64,000 nt of DNA from an uncultured Lachnospiraceae bacterium (lineage in GTDB: Bacteria > Bacillota > Clostridia > Lachnospirales > Lachnospiraceae). The notes below the pieces were generated by a model. The model had not been told where the DNA came from and made no database searches. It saw only the letters and a program-made list of their open reading frames with translations. Below are positions 53,934-61,669 of this stretch, in pieces; the first letter of the stretch is position 1; every line of letters begins with the position of its first letter. The translations under genes and the position numbers were made by a program. Where the stretch lies: NCBI GenBank assembly GCA_949051815.1, contig CARQVR010000009.1, forward strand, positions 1 through 64,000, read 5' to 3'.

Positions 53934-53987
53934 TTGCGTTCTACCCCTGCTGGTGCTATACTAAATCGAGCATAAAACGCTCGATTT
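53934..53987 (+). promoter_or_regulatory. azlC promoter with start-site palindrome
   Basis: TTGCGT (53934-53939) and TATACT (53957-53962) have 17-base spacing. Immediately after lies a perfect nine-base inverted repeat, AAATCGAGC-N7-GCTCGATTT (53963-53987), covering the expected transcription start. It could be a repressor operator or a 5' mRNA hairpin. No T tract follows. Confidence 0.65.
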
Positions 53988-54036
53988 AACCATCCCATTT
54001 GCTATAGGATGAAGCCCGAAGGAGTTTTCTATTACC

Positions 54037-54795
54037 ATGACTACACAAAATAAAATCTGTTTCCGGCACGGTATGCGGGACGGCAGTCCCATCGCGCTTG
54101 GATATTTTGCGGTGGCCTTCACACTGGGCATCGCCGCCAGAAACGCCGGACTCTCCGCCATACAGGCGCTCATTGCAAGCGCGCTGAACAACGCTTCCGC
54201 CGGAGAATATGCCGGATTCGCCCTGATTGCCGCGGGCAGCAGCTATCTGGAAATGGCTGTGATGACTTTAGTGGTCAACGCCAGATACCTTCTCATGTCC
54301 TGCTCCCTCAGCCAGAAACTGAAAACGGACACGCCTCTGCGCCACCGTATGCTGATCGCCTACGATGTAACCGATGAAATCTTCGGTATCTGCGTGGCAC
54401 AGCCCGGATATCTGAATCCATGGTATGCCTACGGCGCGATCGCCGTGGCGATTCCCGGATGGGCATTCGGTACTTTTTTCGGTGTAATTATGGGAAATGT
54501 GCTGCCGACCAGAGTGGTCAGTGCATTGAGCGTAGGACTCTACGGTATGTTCTTAGCCATCATTATCCCGCCCGCCAGAAAAAACCGGGTGATTGCGGGC
54601 GTGGTAGCCGTCGGCTTTGCGGCCAGTTTTCTTGTAAACCGCCTGCCCCTTTTTAGCGGCCTTTCCACAGGAATAAAGACCATCGCACTCACTGTTGCGC
54701 TGGCCCTTCTCGCGGCGGTTTTATTTCCGACTGATATGGTCAATTCCGAAGAAAAATCATCGTCCGATAACGGCGATTCCAAGGAGGTATCTTAG
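54037..54795 (+). CDS. azlC: AzlC-type branched-chain amino acid exporter subunit
   Basis: A 252-residue membrane protein, the larger subunit of AzlCD. N-terminal FRHGMRDGSPIALGYFAVAF and SALNNASAGEYAGFALI are typical, as are NARYLLMSCSLSQKL and AYDVTDEIFGI. Seven or eight helices are predicted; a charged tail (SEEKSSSDNGDSKEV) ends the protein. AzlCD exports branched-chain amino acids or analogues in Bacillus. AAGGAG precedes the ATG, and azlD follows two bases after the stop. Confidence 0.94.
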   Translation: MTTQNKICFRHGMRDGSPIALGYFAVAFTLGIAARNAGLSAIQALIASALNNASAGEYAGFALIAAGSSYLEMAVMTLVVNARYLLMSCSLSQKLKTDTPLRHRMLIAYDVTDEIFGICVAQPGYLNPWYAYGAIAVAIPGWAFGTFFGVIMGNVLPTRVVSALSVGLYGMFLAIIIPPARKNRVIAGVVAVGFAASFLVNRLPLFSGLSTGIKTIALTVALALLAAVLFPTDMVNSEEKSSSDNGDSKEVS

Positions 54796-54797
54796 AA

Positions 54798-55109
54798 ATG
54801 GAACATAATATCTGGATTTATCTTCTGGTGATGGCAGCAGTCTCCTATCTGATCCGCATGGCTCCTCTTGCGCTGATCCGCAAGGAAATCACCAACAAAT
54901 ATCTGCGCTCGTTCCTCTTTTATGTGCCTTACGCGACACTGGCTGTCATGACTTTTCCCGCCATTATGGAAGCTACGCAGACGCCTGTGGCCGGACTCCT
55001 CGCCCTGATCGCCGGTATTTTCCTTGCGTGGAAGGGATGCAGTCTCTTTCAGGTCGCCGTGCTCTGCTGCGTTGTAGCGTTTTTGACAGAGCTGCTGCCT
55101 TTCTTCTAA
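54798..55109 (+). CDS. azlD: AzlD-type exporter small subunit
   Basis: A 103-residue membrane protein with four helices and the family motif YLIRMAPLALIRKEI near the start. It is the partner of AzlC, with which it is translationally coupled: its AAGGAGG site lies in the last codons of azlC. Confidence 0.94.
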   Translation: MEHNIWIYLLVMAAVSYLIRMAPLALIRKEITNKYLRSFLFYVPYATLAVMTFPAIMEATQTPVAGLLALIAGIFLAWKGCSLFQVAVLCCVVAFLTELLPFF

Positions 55110-55172
55110 AAAAGCGGCGCAATTTCCAGTGATGATAAGCATGTGACGGCATAACACCGCCCGAACGGCTGT

Positions 55173-55442
55173 TTAGAAAAGACTTACTTTTCCCACCACG
55201 CCGTCATTGATCACGTAGTAGGCCGTAAAATCCTCGGGCTTTACATAGATCTGCATATTCTCAATGGAATCCGCCTTGAATCCCTTGGCTATGTAATGAG
55301 ATTTGACCCGCTCGGTCACATCATCCATATTGACCTCATAATTGCGGTACTGTAATATGACTTCCGTTTCGATCTCTTTCTTCACCTCTGCCTCTGTCTG
55401 CGCCGGTGCGTTTGTCTGTGCTGCTGCTTTTGTATTTTCCAT
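55173..55442 (-). CDS. DUF6465-like conserved protein
   Basis: An 89-residue soluble protein: an Ala/Gln/Glu-rich N-terminal 25 residues, then a compact domain (VILQYRNYEVNMDDVTERVK, then DSIENMQIYVKPEDFTAYYVIND). The domain matches my memory of DUF6465, common in Lachnospiraceae and of unknown function. AAAGGGGAG precedes the ATG at 55442; the longer frame to 55523 is not needed. It converges on azlD with a 63-base gap and no obvious terminator. Confidence 0.75.
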   Translation of the reverse strand: MENTKAAAQTNAPAQTEAEVKKEIETEVILQYRNYEVNMDDVTERVKSHYIAKGFKADSIENMQIYVKPEDFTAYYVINDGVVGKVSLF

Positions 55443-55603
55443 TTCGCTCCCCTTTCTCAGTTGATACTCCCGTCTTCCCCTCTTACCTGCTAACGGTAAT
55501 GTTCTTCTATCAGTGTACCACACTCAGAACTATCTCTCAATAAGCAAAACGGTTTCCGCAGCATTGCGAAAATTGAATTTTTCAAGAGCCGCCCCCTCGG
55601 CGT

Positions 55604-55731
55604 TTGACATCCGCGAAGGAATCTGTTAGAATAAAAACATCAAAAGAGGTACTGCCGATAGACGGTCAGTCCAAGTTTAATTACCTAAAAAGAAAGTAAC
55701 CGTTTCCTTGGGCTGGGGCGGTTACTTTTTT
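55604..55731 (+). ncRNA. Antisense antitoxin RNA of the type I module, with promoter
   Basis: A strong promoter, TTGACA (55604-55609), 17 bases, TAGAAT (55627-55632), should start a transcript near 55639. That transcript would end at a terminator with ten-pair stem (55693-55702 with 55719-55728) and six T (to 55731), giving an RNA of about 90 bases. It overlaps the last codons and 3' end of the toxin message on the other strand, as in txpA/RatA-type systems. The terminator stem works on both strands. Confidence 0.75.
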
Positions 55732-55906
55732 GTGTGGTTTATGTACGCTATCAGAATCGACACAATGATTCCAAGAATCATCAGAACAACCGTCAGCAGT
55801 TCATAGTCACTCATAAGCAATCCCTCCTTTCCCGGTTTTACCCGTTGTCAGAGGGATAGTCCCTCTGCGAAGAAGGACTGACCGCCTATCCCGTTATGGC
55901 AGTACC
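55648..55906. repeat. Inverted repeats framing the toxin-antitoxin module
   Basis: GGTACTGCC-GATAGA-CGGTCAGTCC (55648-55672) and its inverse, with a longer middle (55875-55906), lie just inside the two -10 boxes. Both RNAs therefore begin with nearly the same 5' sequence in sense. The repeats extend weakly into the -10 regions (TGTTAGAATA against TGTTAAAATA). Confidence 0.75.
55722..55814 (-). CDS. Holin-like type I toxin peptide, 30 residues
   Basis: The frame begins MSDYELLTVVLMILGIIVSI, continues LIAYINHTKK and stops with TAA at 55722-55724. It has a short acidic start, one membrane helix and a basic tail, the form of the Hol_Tox/TxpA-like family. AAAGGAGGG lies seven bases before the ATG at 55814. 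The message should start near 55910, leaving a leader of about 95 bases that contains a stem, AGAGGGA...TCCCTCT, near the ribosome site (55850-55868). Small hydrophobic peptides of this kind depolarise the membrane; antisense RNA normally prevents expression. Confidence 0.85.
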   Translation of the reverse strand: MSDYELLTVVLMILGIIVSILIAYINHTKK

Positions 55907-55916
55907 CCGTTAGTGT

Positions 55917-55945
55917 ATTTTAACAGAAAGTATGGAGCAGCACAA
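55917..55945 (-). promoter_or_regulatory. Toxin promoter
   Basis: On the minus strand TTGTGC (55940-55945) and TAAAAT (55917-55922) are 17 bases apart. Weaker -35 than the antitoxin promoter, which is the usual balance in such modules. Confidence 0.6.
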
Positions 55946-55978
55946 TACCGCCCCGGCATATTTCTGCATTGCGCAGCA

Positions 55979-56007
55979 TTGCCGCTGTGCGGATTTTATG
56001 CTATACT
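55979..56007 (+). promoter_or_regulatory. Promoter of the YbaK-type gene
   Basis: TTGCCG (55979-55984) and TATACT (56002-56007) have 17-base spacing and lie about 45 bases before the start codon at 56052. Confidence 0.6.
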
Positions 56008-56051
56008 CCTGAAACAGGTAATTGCCTATAACAGTGACAGGAGAAACGGAA

Positions 56052-56555
56052 ATGAAAAACAGAGAAGAAAAAACCAACGCCATACGCCTGCTGGAGCAGA
56101 AAAAGCTGCTGTTTCGACTTCACGATTACTCGCAGTCCGGCGCCGTCAGCGGGCCGGAGGTCGCCGAATACTTAAATGAGAATCCTGACCGGGTCTTTAA
56201 GACACTGGTCACTGTCGGCAAATCTGCCGGTCATTACGTCTTTCTCGTACCGGTAAACAGAGAGCTTGATCTGAAAAAAGCCGCGAAAGCGGTGAACGAA
56301 AAGAGCATTGAAATGATAAAAGCGAAAGAGCTGCTGCCACTCACAGGCTACATCCACGGCGGCTGTTCGCCTGTGGGAATGAAGAAATTTTTCCCGACCA
56401 TTATAGACGCCGGCGCAGAATGCTTCGAAGAAATCTTTTTCAGTGGCGGCAGGATCGGTCTGCAGATCGAAATGAGCCTGTCGGAGTTGCAAAAAGTCAT
56501 AACGTTCCGGCTGGCGGATATTTCCTCCGGGGCATCCGCCCCGCCCATATCTTAA
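56052..56555 (+). CDS. ybaK: YbaK-type Cys-tRNA(Pro) deacylase
   Basis: A 167-residue editing enzyme that clears cysteine from mischarged tRNA-Pro. RVFKTLVTVG contains the family Lys; LVPVNRELDLKKAAKAV and GYIHGGCSPVGMKKFFPT form the active-site loop. AGGAG lies eight bases before the ATG at 56052; the frame start at 56022 has no ribosome site. It stands alone with its own promoter and converges on trkH, 30 bases away. Confidence 0.92.
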   Translation: MKNREEKTNAIRLLEQKKLLFRLHDYSQSGAVSGPEVAEYLNENPDRVFKTLVTVGKSAGHYVFLVPVNRELDLKKAAKAVNEKSIEMIKAKELLPLTGYIHGGCSPVGMKKFFPTIIDAGAECFEEIFFSGGRIGLQIEMSLSELQKVITFRLADISSGASAPPIS

Positions 56556-56585
56556 GCGGATGCCTGCAGACATGCGGCGCGCTCT

Positions 56586-58040
56586 CTATCTGCCGCTCCA
56601 CGTACTCCTCGAGAACAGAATCAATATCGGGAAAATCTCCAGACGCCCGGCCAGCATGTCCACAATGAGGAGCGCCTTGGACAAAACGCTGTAATCCCCG
56701 AAATTACATGTGGGTCCCACGCTCTCCAACCCCGGACCGATATTGTTAAAGCAGGCCAGCACCGCCGAAAAATTCGTCATCGGTGAGAAACCGTCTATGG
56801 AAATCACGATAAAGCTGAATACAATGATAAAAGCGTAAGCCGCCAGATACGCGTTTGTGTTGTCAAGCACCCGCTCCGTCACCATCTGGCCGTTCACACG
56901 CACCACCTGCACTTTCTGCGGGTGAAGAATCTGCCGCACATTGCGCCGCAAGCTCTTGATCAGAAGAAGCGTGCGTCCGCACTTAAAGCCGCCGCCCGTG
57001 CTTCCCGCACAGGCGCCCACGATCATAAGCCCCAGAAGAATCGCACGGGAAAAGCTTGGCCACAAGTCAAAATCGGTGGTGGCAAAGCCTGTCGTCGTCA
57101 TAATACTTGCTACCTGAAAAGCCGCATGTCGGAACGTCTCCCCAAGCGACCCGTATAACCCCCGCACATTCCACACAATCAGCAGAATGCTTGCAAGCGC
57201 TGTGCCCAGATAGAAGCGCAGCTCCTCGTCCTGAAACACATTCTTCACCTGACGGATCGCCAGCATATAATAACAACTGAAATTCACGCCGAACAGCAGC
57301 ATAAACACCGTACACACATTTTGCAGATACGGGCTGTACCCGGCAATGCTGTCATTTTTGATGCCGAATCCGCCCGTTCCCGCCGTCCCGTAGGCCGTGC
57401 AGACCGCGTCAAAAAGCGGCATACCGCCGATCAGCAGAAAAACCACATTTAATATAGTCAGAAACACATAGATAAAATATAAAATCTTCGCAGAATCCTT
57501 CATCTTCGGCACAAGCTTCTCCACCTTGGGCCCCGGGCTTTCCGCCCGCAAAAGATGCATGGTATAGCCGTCGCTCTTCTCCCGCCCCCTGCCGATGGCA
57601 AGCACAAACACAAGCACGCCCATGCCGCCCAGCCAGTGCGTAAAGCTGCGCCAATAGAGATTTCCCATGGAAAGCGGCTCCACCTCCTGCAGAATGGACG
57701 CCCCGGTCGTGGTAAAGCCGGAAACCGTCTCAAACATGGCGTCCACAAAGCCGGGAATTTCCCCCGAAAAATAGAAAGGCAGACAGCCCAAAAGACTCAT
57801 CACAATCCAGCTTGCGCCGACACAGACAAGCCCCTCTCTCGCGTAGAATCCCTTTTTGGCCTTTCTGCATAGCAGATACAGCAGAAGAGCCGTTGCCACG
57901 GTAATGACCATGCTGGTCAAAAATCCGGACACCGCTTCGGACTCCTCGTGAAAAACGCTGATCAGCAGCGCCGGAACCATAAATATCGCTTCCACAATAA
58001 GAATCCGGCTGATAAATTTTCCCATCATTCGATAATTCAT
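56586..58040 (-). CDS. trkH: Potassium uptake membrane subunit TrkH/KtrB-like
   Basis: A 484-residue ion channel-like transporter with four membrane-pore-membrane repeats. The first pore loop is DAMFETVSGFTTTGASIL; the others are recognisable at GTAGTGGFGIKNDS and SIMTTTGFATTDFD, with selectivity glycines, and the fourth at CFNNIGPGLESVG. Paired with TrkA downstream in position but upstream in transcription (gap of 64 bases, same strand), it takes up K+. GGAGG precedes the ATG. Confidence 0.94.
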   Translation of the reverse strand: MNYRMMGKFISRILIVEAIFMVPALLISVFHEESEAVSGFLTSMVITVATALLLYLLCRKAKKGFYAREGLVCVGASWIVMSLLGCLPFYFSGEIPGFVDAMFETVSGFTTTGASILQEVEPLSMGNLYWRSFTHWLGGMGVLVFVLAIGRGREKSDGYTMHLLRAESPGPKVEKLVPKMKDSAKILYFIYVFLTILNVVFLLIGGMPLFDAVCTAYGTAGTGGFGIKNDSIAGYSPYLQNVCTVFMLLFGVNFSCYYMLAIRQVKNVFQDEELRFYLGTALASILLIVWNVRGLYGSLGETFRHAAFQVASIMTTTGFATTDFDLWPSFSRAILLGLMIVGACAGSTGGGFKCGRTLLLIKSLRRNVRQILHPQKVQVVRVNGQMVTERVLDNTNAYLAAYAFIIVFSFIVISIDGFSPMTNFSAVLACFNNIGPGLESVGPTCNFGDYSVLSKALLIVDMLAGRLEIFPILILFSRSTWSGR

Positions 58041-58104
58041 ACGAATCCTCCATGCCAGAGCAGTTTACTGCGATGACACGCTTAATCCTCCATAATTTCT
58101 GCTA

Positions 58105-59463
58105 TTACTCAAAAATGTCGTTGAGCTGATAGATGACTTCGTCCCTGCCTGTCACGATAATCACGGCATCCCCCTGTTTATAGAAGGAATCGCCGTTCGG
58201 TATCTCAAAACTGTTATGCCTGTTGATACCTGCCACACGGATATTTTTCTTTAGCTTTAATTTTTTCAGGGGTTCCCCGCAATGCTTCGTGCTGTCATCC
58301 ACAATAAACTCTATGGCCTCCGCCTGCCCGTCCGCGATCACGTTGACCGCCTGCGCCGCTCCGGTCTGGTTCCGGATCGCCCTCACATACCGCACGATGT
58401 CATTACAGCAAAGTTCCTTCGGGCTGATGGTGCTTCCCACAGGCAGTTTGTCCAGAATCCGGTTATTGGACAGTCTGCCGAGTTTCGTGATAATCTGGGG
58501 TACCTCCGCATTGCTGCCGATCAGGGAGATAAACAGGTTCATCTCGTCCACCCCGGTCAATGTCACAAGCGCGTCACATTCTCCGATCCGCTCCCGCTCC
58601 AGAAGGAACTCATTGCTGGCGTCGCCGCATACGATTGTCACTTCCGGAAGCTGGTTGGCCAAAGACAGGCACCTGTCGTAATTCTGCTCGATGATCTCCA
58701 CCATAATGCCGTCCTGATTGAGAAGCTGCGCCAGATAGTAGCTGAGGCGGCCGCCGCCGCACAAAAGTACCCGTTTGGCCTTATGGGTGATGATTCCGAT
58801 ATTTTTGAGGAACACGGTCAATTCTCTGGTGGAGGCCGTCACGAAAATCCGGTCCCCTGCCTGCAGCACAAAATTACCATCCGGTATGATGGCCTTGCTG
58901 TCCCTTAAAACGGCGCAGACCAGAATCTTACATTTGACTACATTGGTCAGGTCAAAAAGCCCCACGTTGCAGAGCTTGGAGTTATCCCCGATTTTTAATT
59001 CTACGATTTCCACCCTGCCCTTGGCAAAGGTATCTCTCTTTAAAAAACCGGGATACTTGATCAGCCGTTCCATCTCGATGGCAGCCTGTCTCTCCGGATT
59101 GACCACCATGGACAATCCAAACAGATGCCTCATCTGATAAATCTGATCCTTGTATTCCGGATTGCGTATTCTCGCTATCGTATGAAGATTGGGGTTCATG
59201 CCGTGTGCAATCGTACAGCAGAGCAGATTGACCTCATCCGCCCCCGTCATAACAATCAAAAGCTCGGCTTCCTCCACGCCAGCCTTAGAGAGTGTCACCA
59301 TGGACGCGCAGTTTCCCTGCACCGCCATAATATCGTAGCGTTCCTCACTTACCTCCAAAACCTCTGCCTTCGCGTCAATCAGGGTAATGTCGTGCCCTTC
59401 CGCCACCAACTGTCTTGTCAGCGTAGAGCCAACTTTACCGTCCCCCGCTATTATGATCTTCAC
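58105..59463 (-). CDS. trkA: Trk system potassium regulator TrkA
   Basis: A 452-residue cytosolic protein with two tandem RCK units. Each has a Rossmann NAD/ATP-binding part (MKIIIAGDGKVGSTLTRQLV and RVLLCGGGRLSYYLAQLLN) followed by a TrkA-C domain. It gates TrkH. The start is GTG at 59463, with GGAGGG eight bases upstream. It is transcribed first and trkH follows. Confidence 0.95.
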   Translation of the reverse strand: MKIIIAGDGKVGSTLTRQLVAEGHDITLIDAKAEVLEVSEERYDIMAVQGNCASMVTLSKAGVEEAELLIVMTGADEVNLLCCTIAHGMNPNLHTIARIRNPEYKDQIYQMRHLFGLSMVVNPERQAAIEMERLIKYPGFLKRDTFAKGRVEIVELKIGDNSKLCNVGLFDLTNVVKCKILVCAVLRDSKAIIPDGNFVLQAGDRIFVTASTRELTVFLKNIGIITHKAKRVLLCGGGRLSYYLAQLLNQDGIMVEIIEQNYDRCLSLANQLPEVTIVCGDASNEFLLERERIGECDALVTLTGVDEMNLFISLIGSNAEVPQIITKLGRLSNNRILDKLPVGSTISPKELCCNDIVRYVRAIRNQTGAAQAVNVIADGQAEAIEFIVDDSTKHCGEPLKKLKLKKNIRVAGINRHNSFEIPNGDSFYKQGDAVIIVTGRDEVIYQLNDIFE

Positions 59464-59547
59464 TGAAAGTTCCCTCCGTCATCGTAAAATACTCTTATTA
59501 CAGTATAGCACGCTTATCCCAAAAGGCAATCTTCGGATTAACAACAG

Positions 59548-59577
59548 AAGACACCCGCCTTTACGGATGTCTTTTTT
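59548..59577. terminator. Hairpin after the SpoIID-like gene
   Basis: AAGACACCCG and CGGATGTCTT pair with one mismatch. The plus strand continues with a T6 run; the minus strand, which carries the gene ending at 59582, has only TTCTGTTGTT. It is a probable weak terminator in the gene direction. Confidence 0.5.
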
Positions 59578-59581
59578 CTTC

Positions 59582-61423
59582 TTACGTGGGAATCCGCAGC
59601 ACCTGCCCGATCTGCAAGTTGTCGTTTGGCAGACCGTTGAACCTCCTGATGGCATCCACTGTCGTGCCGAAGCGGTTTGCCAGAAGCCACAGCGTATCTC
59701 CGGAGCGCACGGTATAGTTAAAATATCCCGACGGCTGTTCGGACGGAATCCGCAGTACCTGCCCGATCCGGAGATTATCGCTTGTCAGCCCGTTCATCCG
59801 TCTGATGGCGTCCACCGTGGTGCCGAAGCGGTTTGCCAGAAGCCAGAGCGTATCTCCGGAACGCACGGTATAAGTGAAAAAGCTGCCGCCCGCGTCCGGT
59901 CCCGGATCAGGGTCCGGCGCAGGCACATTCTGTCCGATTCCCTGATAAGTTCTGTACAGCGCATTCCATGTGGCAGGACCCACAATGCCGTCCGCGGAAA
60001 GCCCCATTCTCTTCTGGAAAGCAGTCACCGCCTGTTTTGTCCCCGCACCGAAAATGCCGTCCTGCGTCACAGCCGGGATGTCCGGATAGTACTCGGAAAT
60101 GACATCCAGCAGATACTGTAACGTAATCACGTCCTGTCCTCTTGCTCCCTGTCTGAGCACAGAAGACGGCGGCACCGTTCCGATTCCCAGATTGGTTCCC
60201 TCGCTGTTCAGCTCCGCAAGCCTTGTGACCGCCGTGTACAGACTGGACAGCTTATACCAGGTGGATTTTCCCACAATCCCGTCAGGCGTCAGCCCGAAAA
60301 CACTCTGAAATTTCACGACCGCCGCCCGTGTACTGTCCCCAAAGGTTCCCGCTGCATCGGTGATTACCGGTATGGCCGGATAGTTGCGCCTGATCCGTTT
60401 CAGCCAGGTCTGGATCGTCTGCACGTCCAAGCCTGTGCTCCCCACCCTGAGAGGCGTCCCCGGATAGGAAGTGATCATATTCGTTATCGCATTCGTTTCC
60501 GCGATCTCCACGTCGTCCGGATAATAGTACCGCAGGATCCGCAGCGGCGTGTAGCCCTGATCTGCCAGCGTCACCGTCCCCCACTGGGACAATCCTCTGC
60601 AGGTCGTCGTCGTGCCGTTGCAAAAGGATGTGAAATAGGGCGCCTGCTGCCCCTGTCTGCGGACATACTCGTTGAAGATCTCGTCTGCAATCCTGCTAAT
60701 GGAATCGTAGATGGGCCTGCCGTAAATAAAAGCCTGATCGTATGCGGTGCTGTTCGTAATATCAAACGGATATCCTTTCGCCCGGTACCATTCCGTGTAA
60801 ATCCGGTTCAGCGCAAAGGTGATAATGGCGTAGATGTTCGCCCGCAACGCATTCTCCGGCCAGGTCGGATAGATCTCGCTGCTTGCCACATTTTTCACAT
60901 AGTCCGGAAAGGACACCTGCACGTTGGAAGCATAGGCATCCGGCGTCCCCAAATGTACCGTGATCGGATTCGGAATAACGACCTGGCGCAATACCTGCCC
61001 GGACTCCCCGCTCTGAAAAAAGCCGGCCGGTTCCCGCTCCCCCTCCATGGATACCGCAGGCGCGCCCACCATGATTTCCGTCTGCATCCCGTTCCTCTCC
61101 CGTCCCTGCATCGGGATGAGAACAAGCGGAAGACGGGCCGATTCACCGTCGAACACCGGAATATCAGAGACATATACCGGTTCAAATCCTTCCGCCTGTG
61201 CAGACACGTTATACGCCACATAGGGCGTACCCGTAAAATTTTCGTTCTGCGAATAGCTTTTGTCCATCGTTTCAAGCGACACTCTTCTCGTCTCGCCGTT
61301 TTCGTCCGTCGTCAGCTCGTAAATCCGGTTCTGTTCATCGTCCAAAACCGTGACCTTTACACCGCTAAGCGGCAATGCATCGTGGGCAGTTCTCGCCTGC
61401 ATAGTCAAGTATCCGATCGCCAT
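59582..61423 (-). CDS. SpoIID-like, peptidoglycan-binding and LysM protein
   Basis: A 613-residue protein. N-terminal beta domain (VKVTVLDDEQNRIYELTTDENG) of carboxypeptidase-regulatory type. A SpoIID-like region follows (ALRANIYAIITFALNRIYTE, then CRGLSQWGTVTLADQGYTPL). Two peptidoglycan-binding domains (LRVGSTGLDVQTIQTWLKRI and LRQGARGQDVITLQYLLDVI) and two nearly identical LysM domains (YTVRSGDTLWLLANRFGTTV) come next. There is no signal peptide, so if it meets cell wall it probably does so from the mother cell, on the spore surface. The ATG at 61423 follows AAGGAG. It is likely a sporulation-stage cortex or coat protein; that role is inferred. Confidence 0.85.
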   Translation of the reverse strand: MAIGYLTMQARTAHDALPLSGVKVTVLDDEQNRIYELTTDENGETRRVSLETMDKSYSQNENFTGTPYVAYNVSAQAEGFEPVYVSDIPVFDGESARLPLVLIPMQGRERNGMQTEIMVGAPAVSMEGEREPAGFFQSGESGQVLRQVVIPNPITVHLGTPDAYASNVQVSFPDYVKNVASSEIYPTWPENALRANIYAIITFALNRIYTEWYRAKGYPFDITNSTAYDQAFIYGRPIYDSISRIADEIFNEYVRRQGQQAPYFTSFCNGTTTTCRGLSQWGTVTLADQGYTPLRILRYYYPDDVEIAETNAITNMITSYPGTPLRVGSTGLDVQTIQTWLKRIRRNYPAIPVITDAAGTFGDSTRAAVVKFQSVFGLTPDGIVGKSTWYKLSSLYTAVTRLAELNSEGTNLGIGTVPPSSVLRQGARGQDVITLQYLLDVISEYYPDIPAVTQDGIFGAGTKQAVTAFQKRMGLSADGIVGPATWNALYRTYQGIGQNVPAPDPDPGPDAGGSFFTYTVRSGDTLWLLANRFGTTVDAIRRMNGLTSDNLRIGQVLRIPSEQPSGYFNYTVRSGDTLWLLANRFGTTVDAIRRFNGLPNDNLQIGQVLRIPT

Positions 61424-61567
61424 AATCCCCTTCTCCTTCACAGCCTTGCATCAAATTCGCCTATGTTATAGATTATGCGAAAGCGGCATTCCCGTACCAT
61501 CCCCAGCGCTTTCCAAAACTTTCTTACTTTTATATATGACAGCCCCTTTTGCCCCTTTCCACAATCT

Positions 61568-61608
61568 AAAAAAACCGGGGCATCCCGCCATATGGAATGC
61601 TCCCGGTT
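61568..61608 (-). terminator. Terminator after the repeat surface protein gene
   Basis: On the minus strand AACCGGGAGCAT pairs with ATGCCCCGGTT (one bulge) and is followed by eight T. It begins about 60 bases after the stop codon at 61670. Confidence 0.85.
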
Positions 61609-61669
61609 CTTCTTTACGATCCTTTTACGCCGAAGGGCTCTGTCGTTCTCTTCCCGCTCTCTGCGCTAT

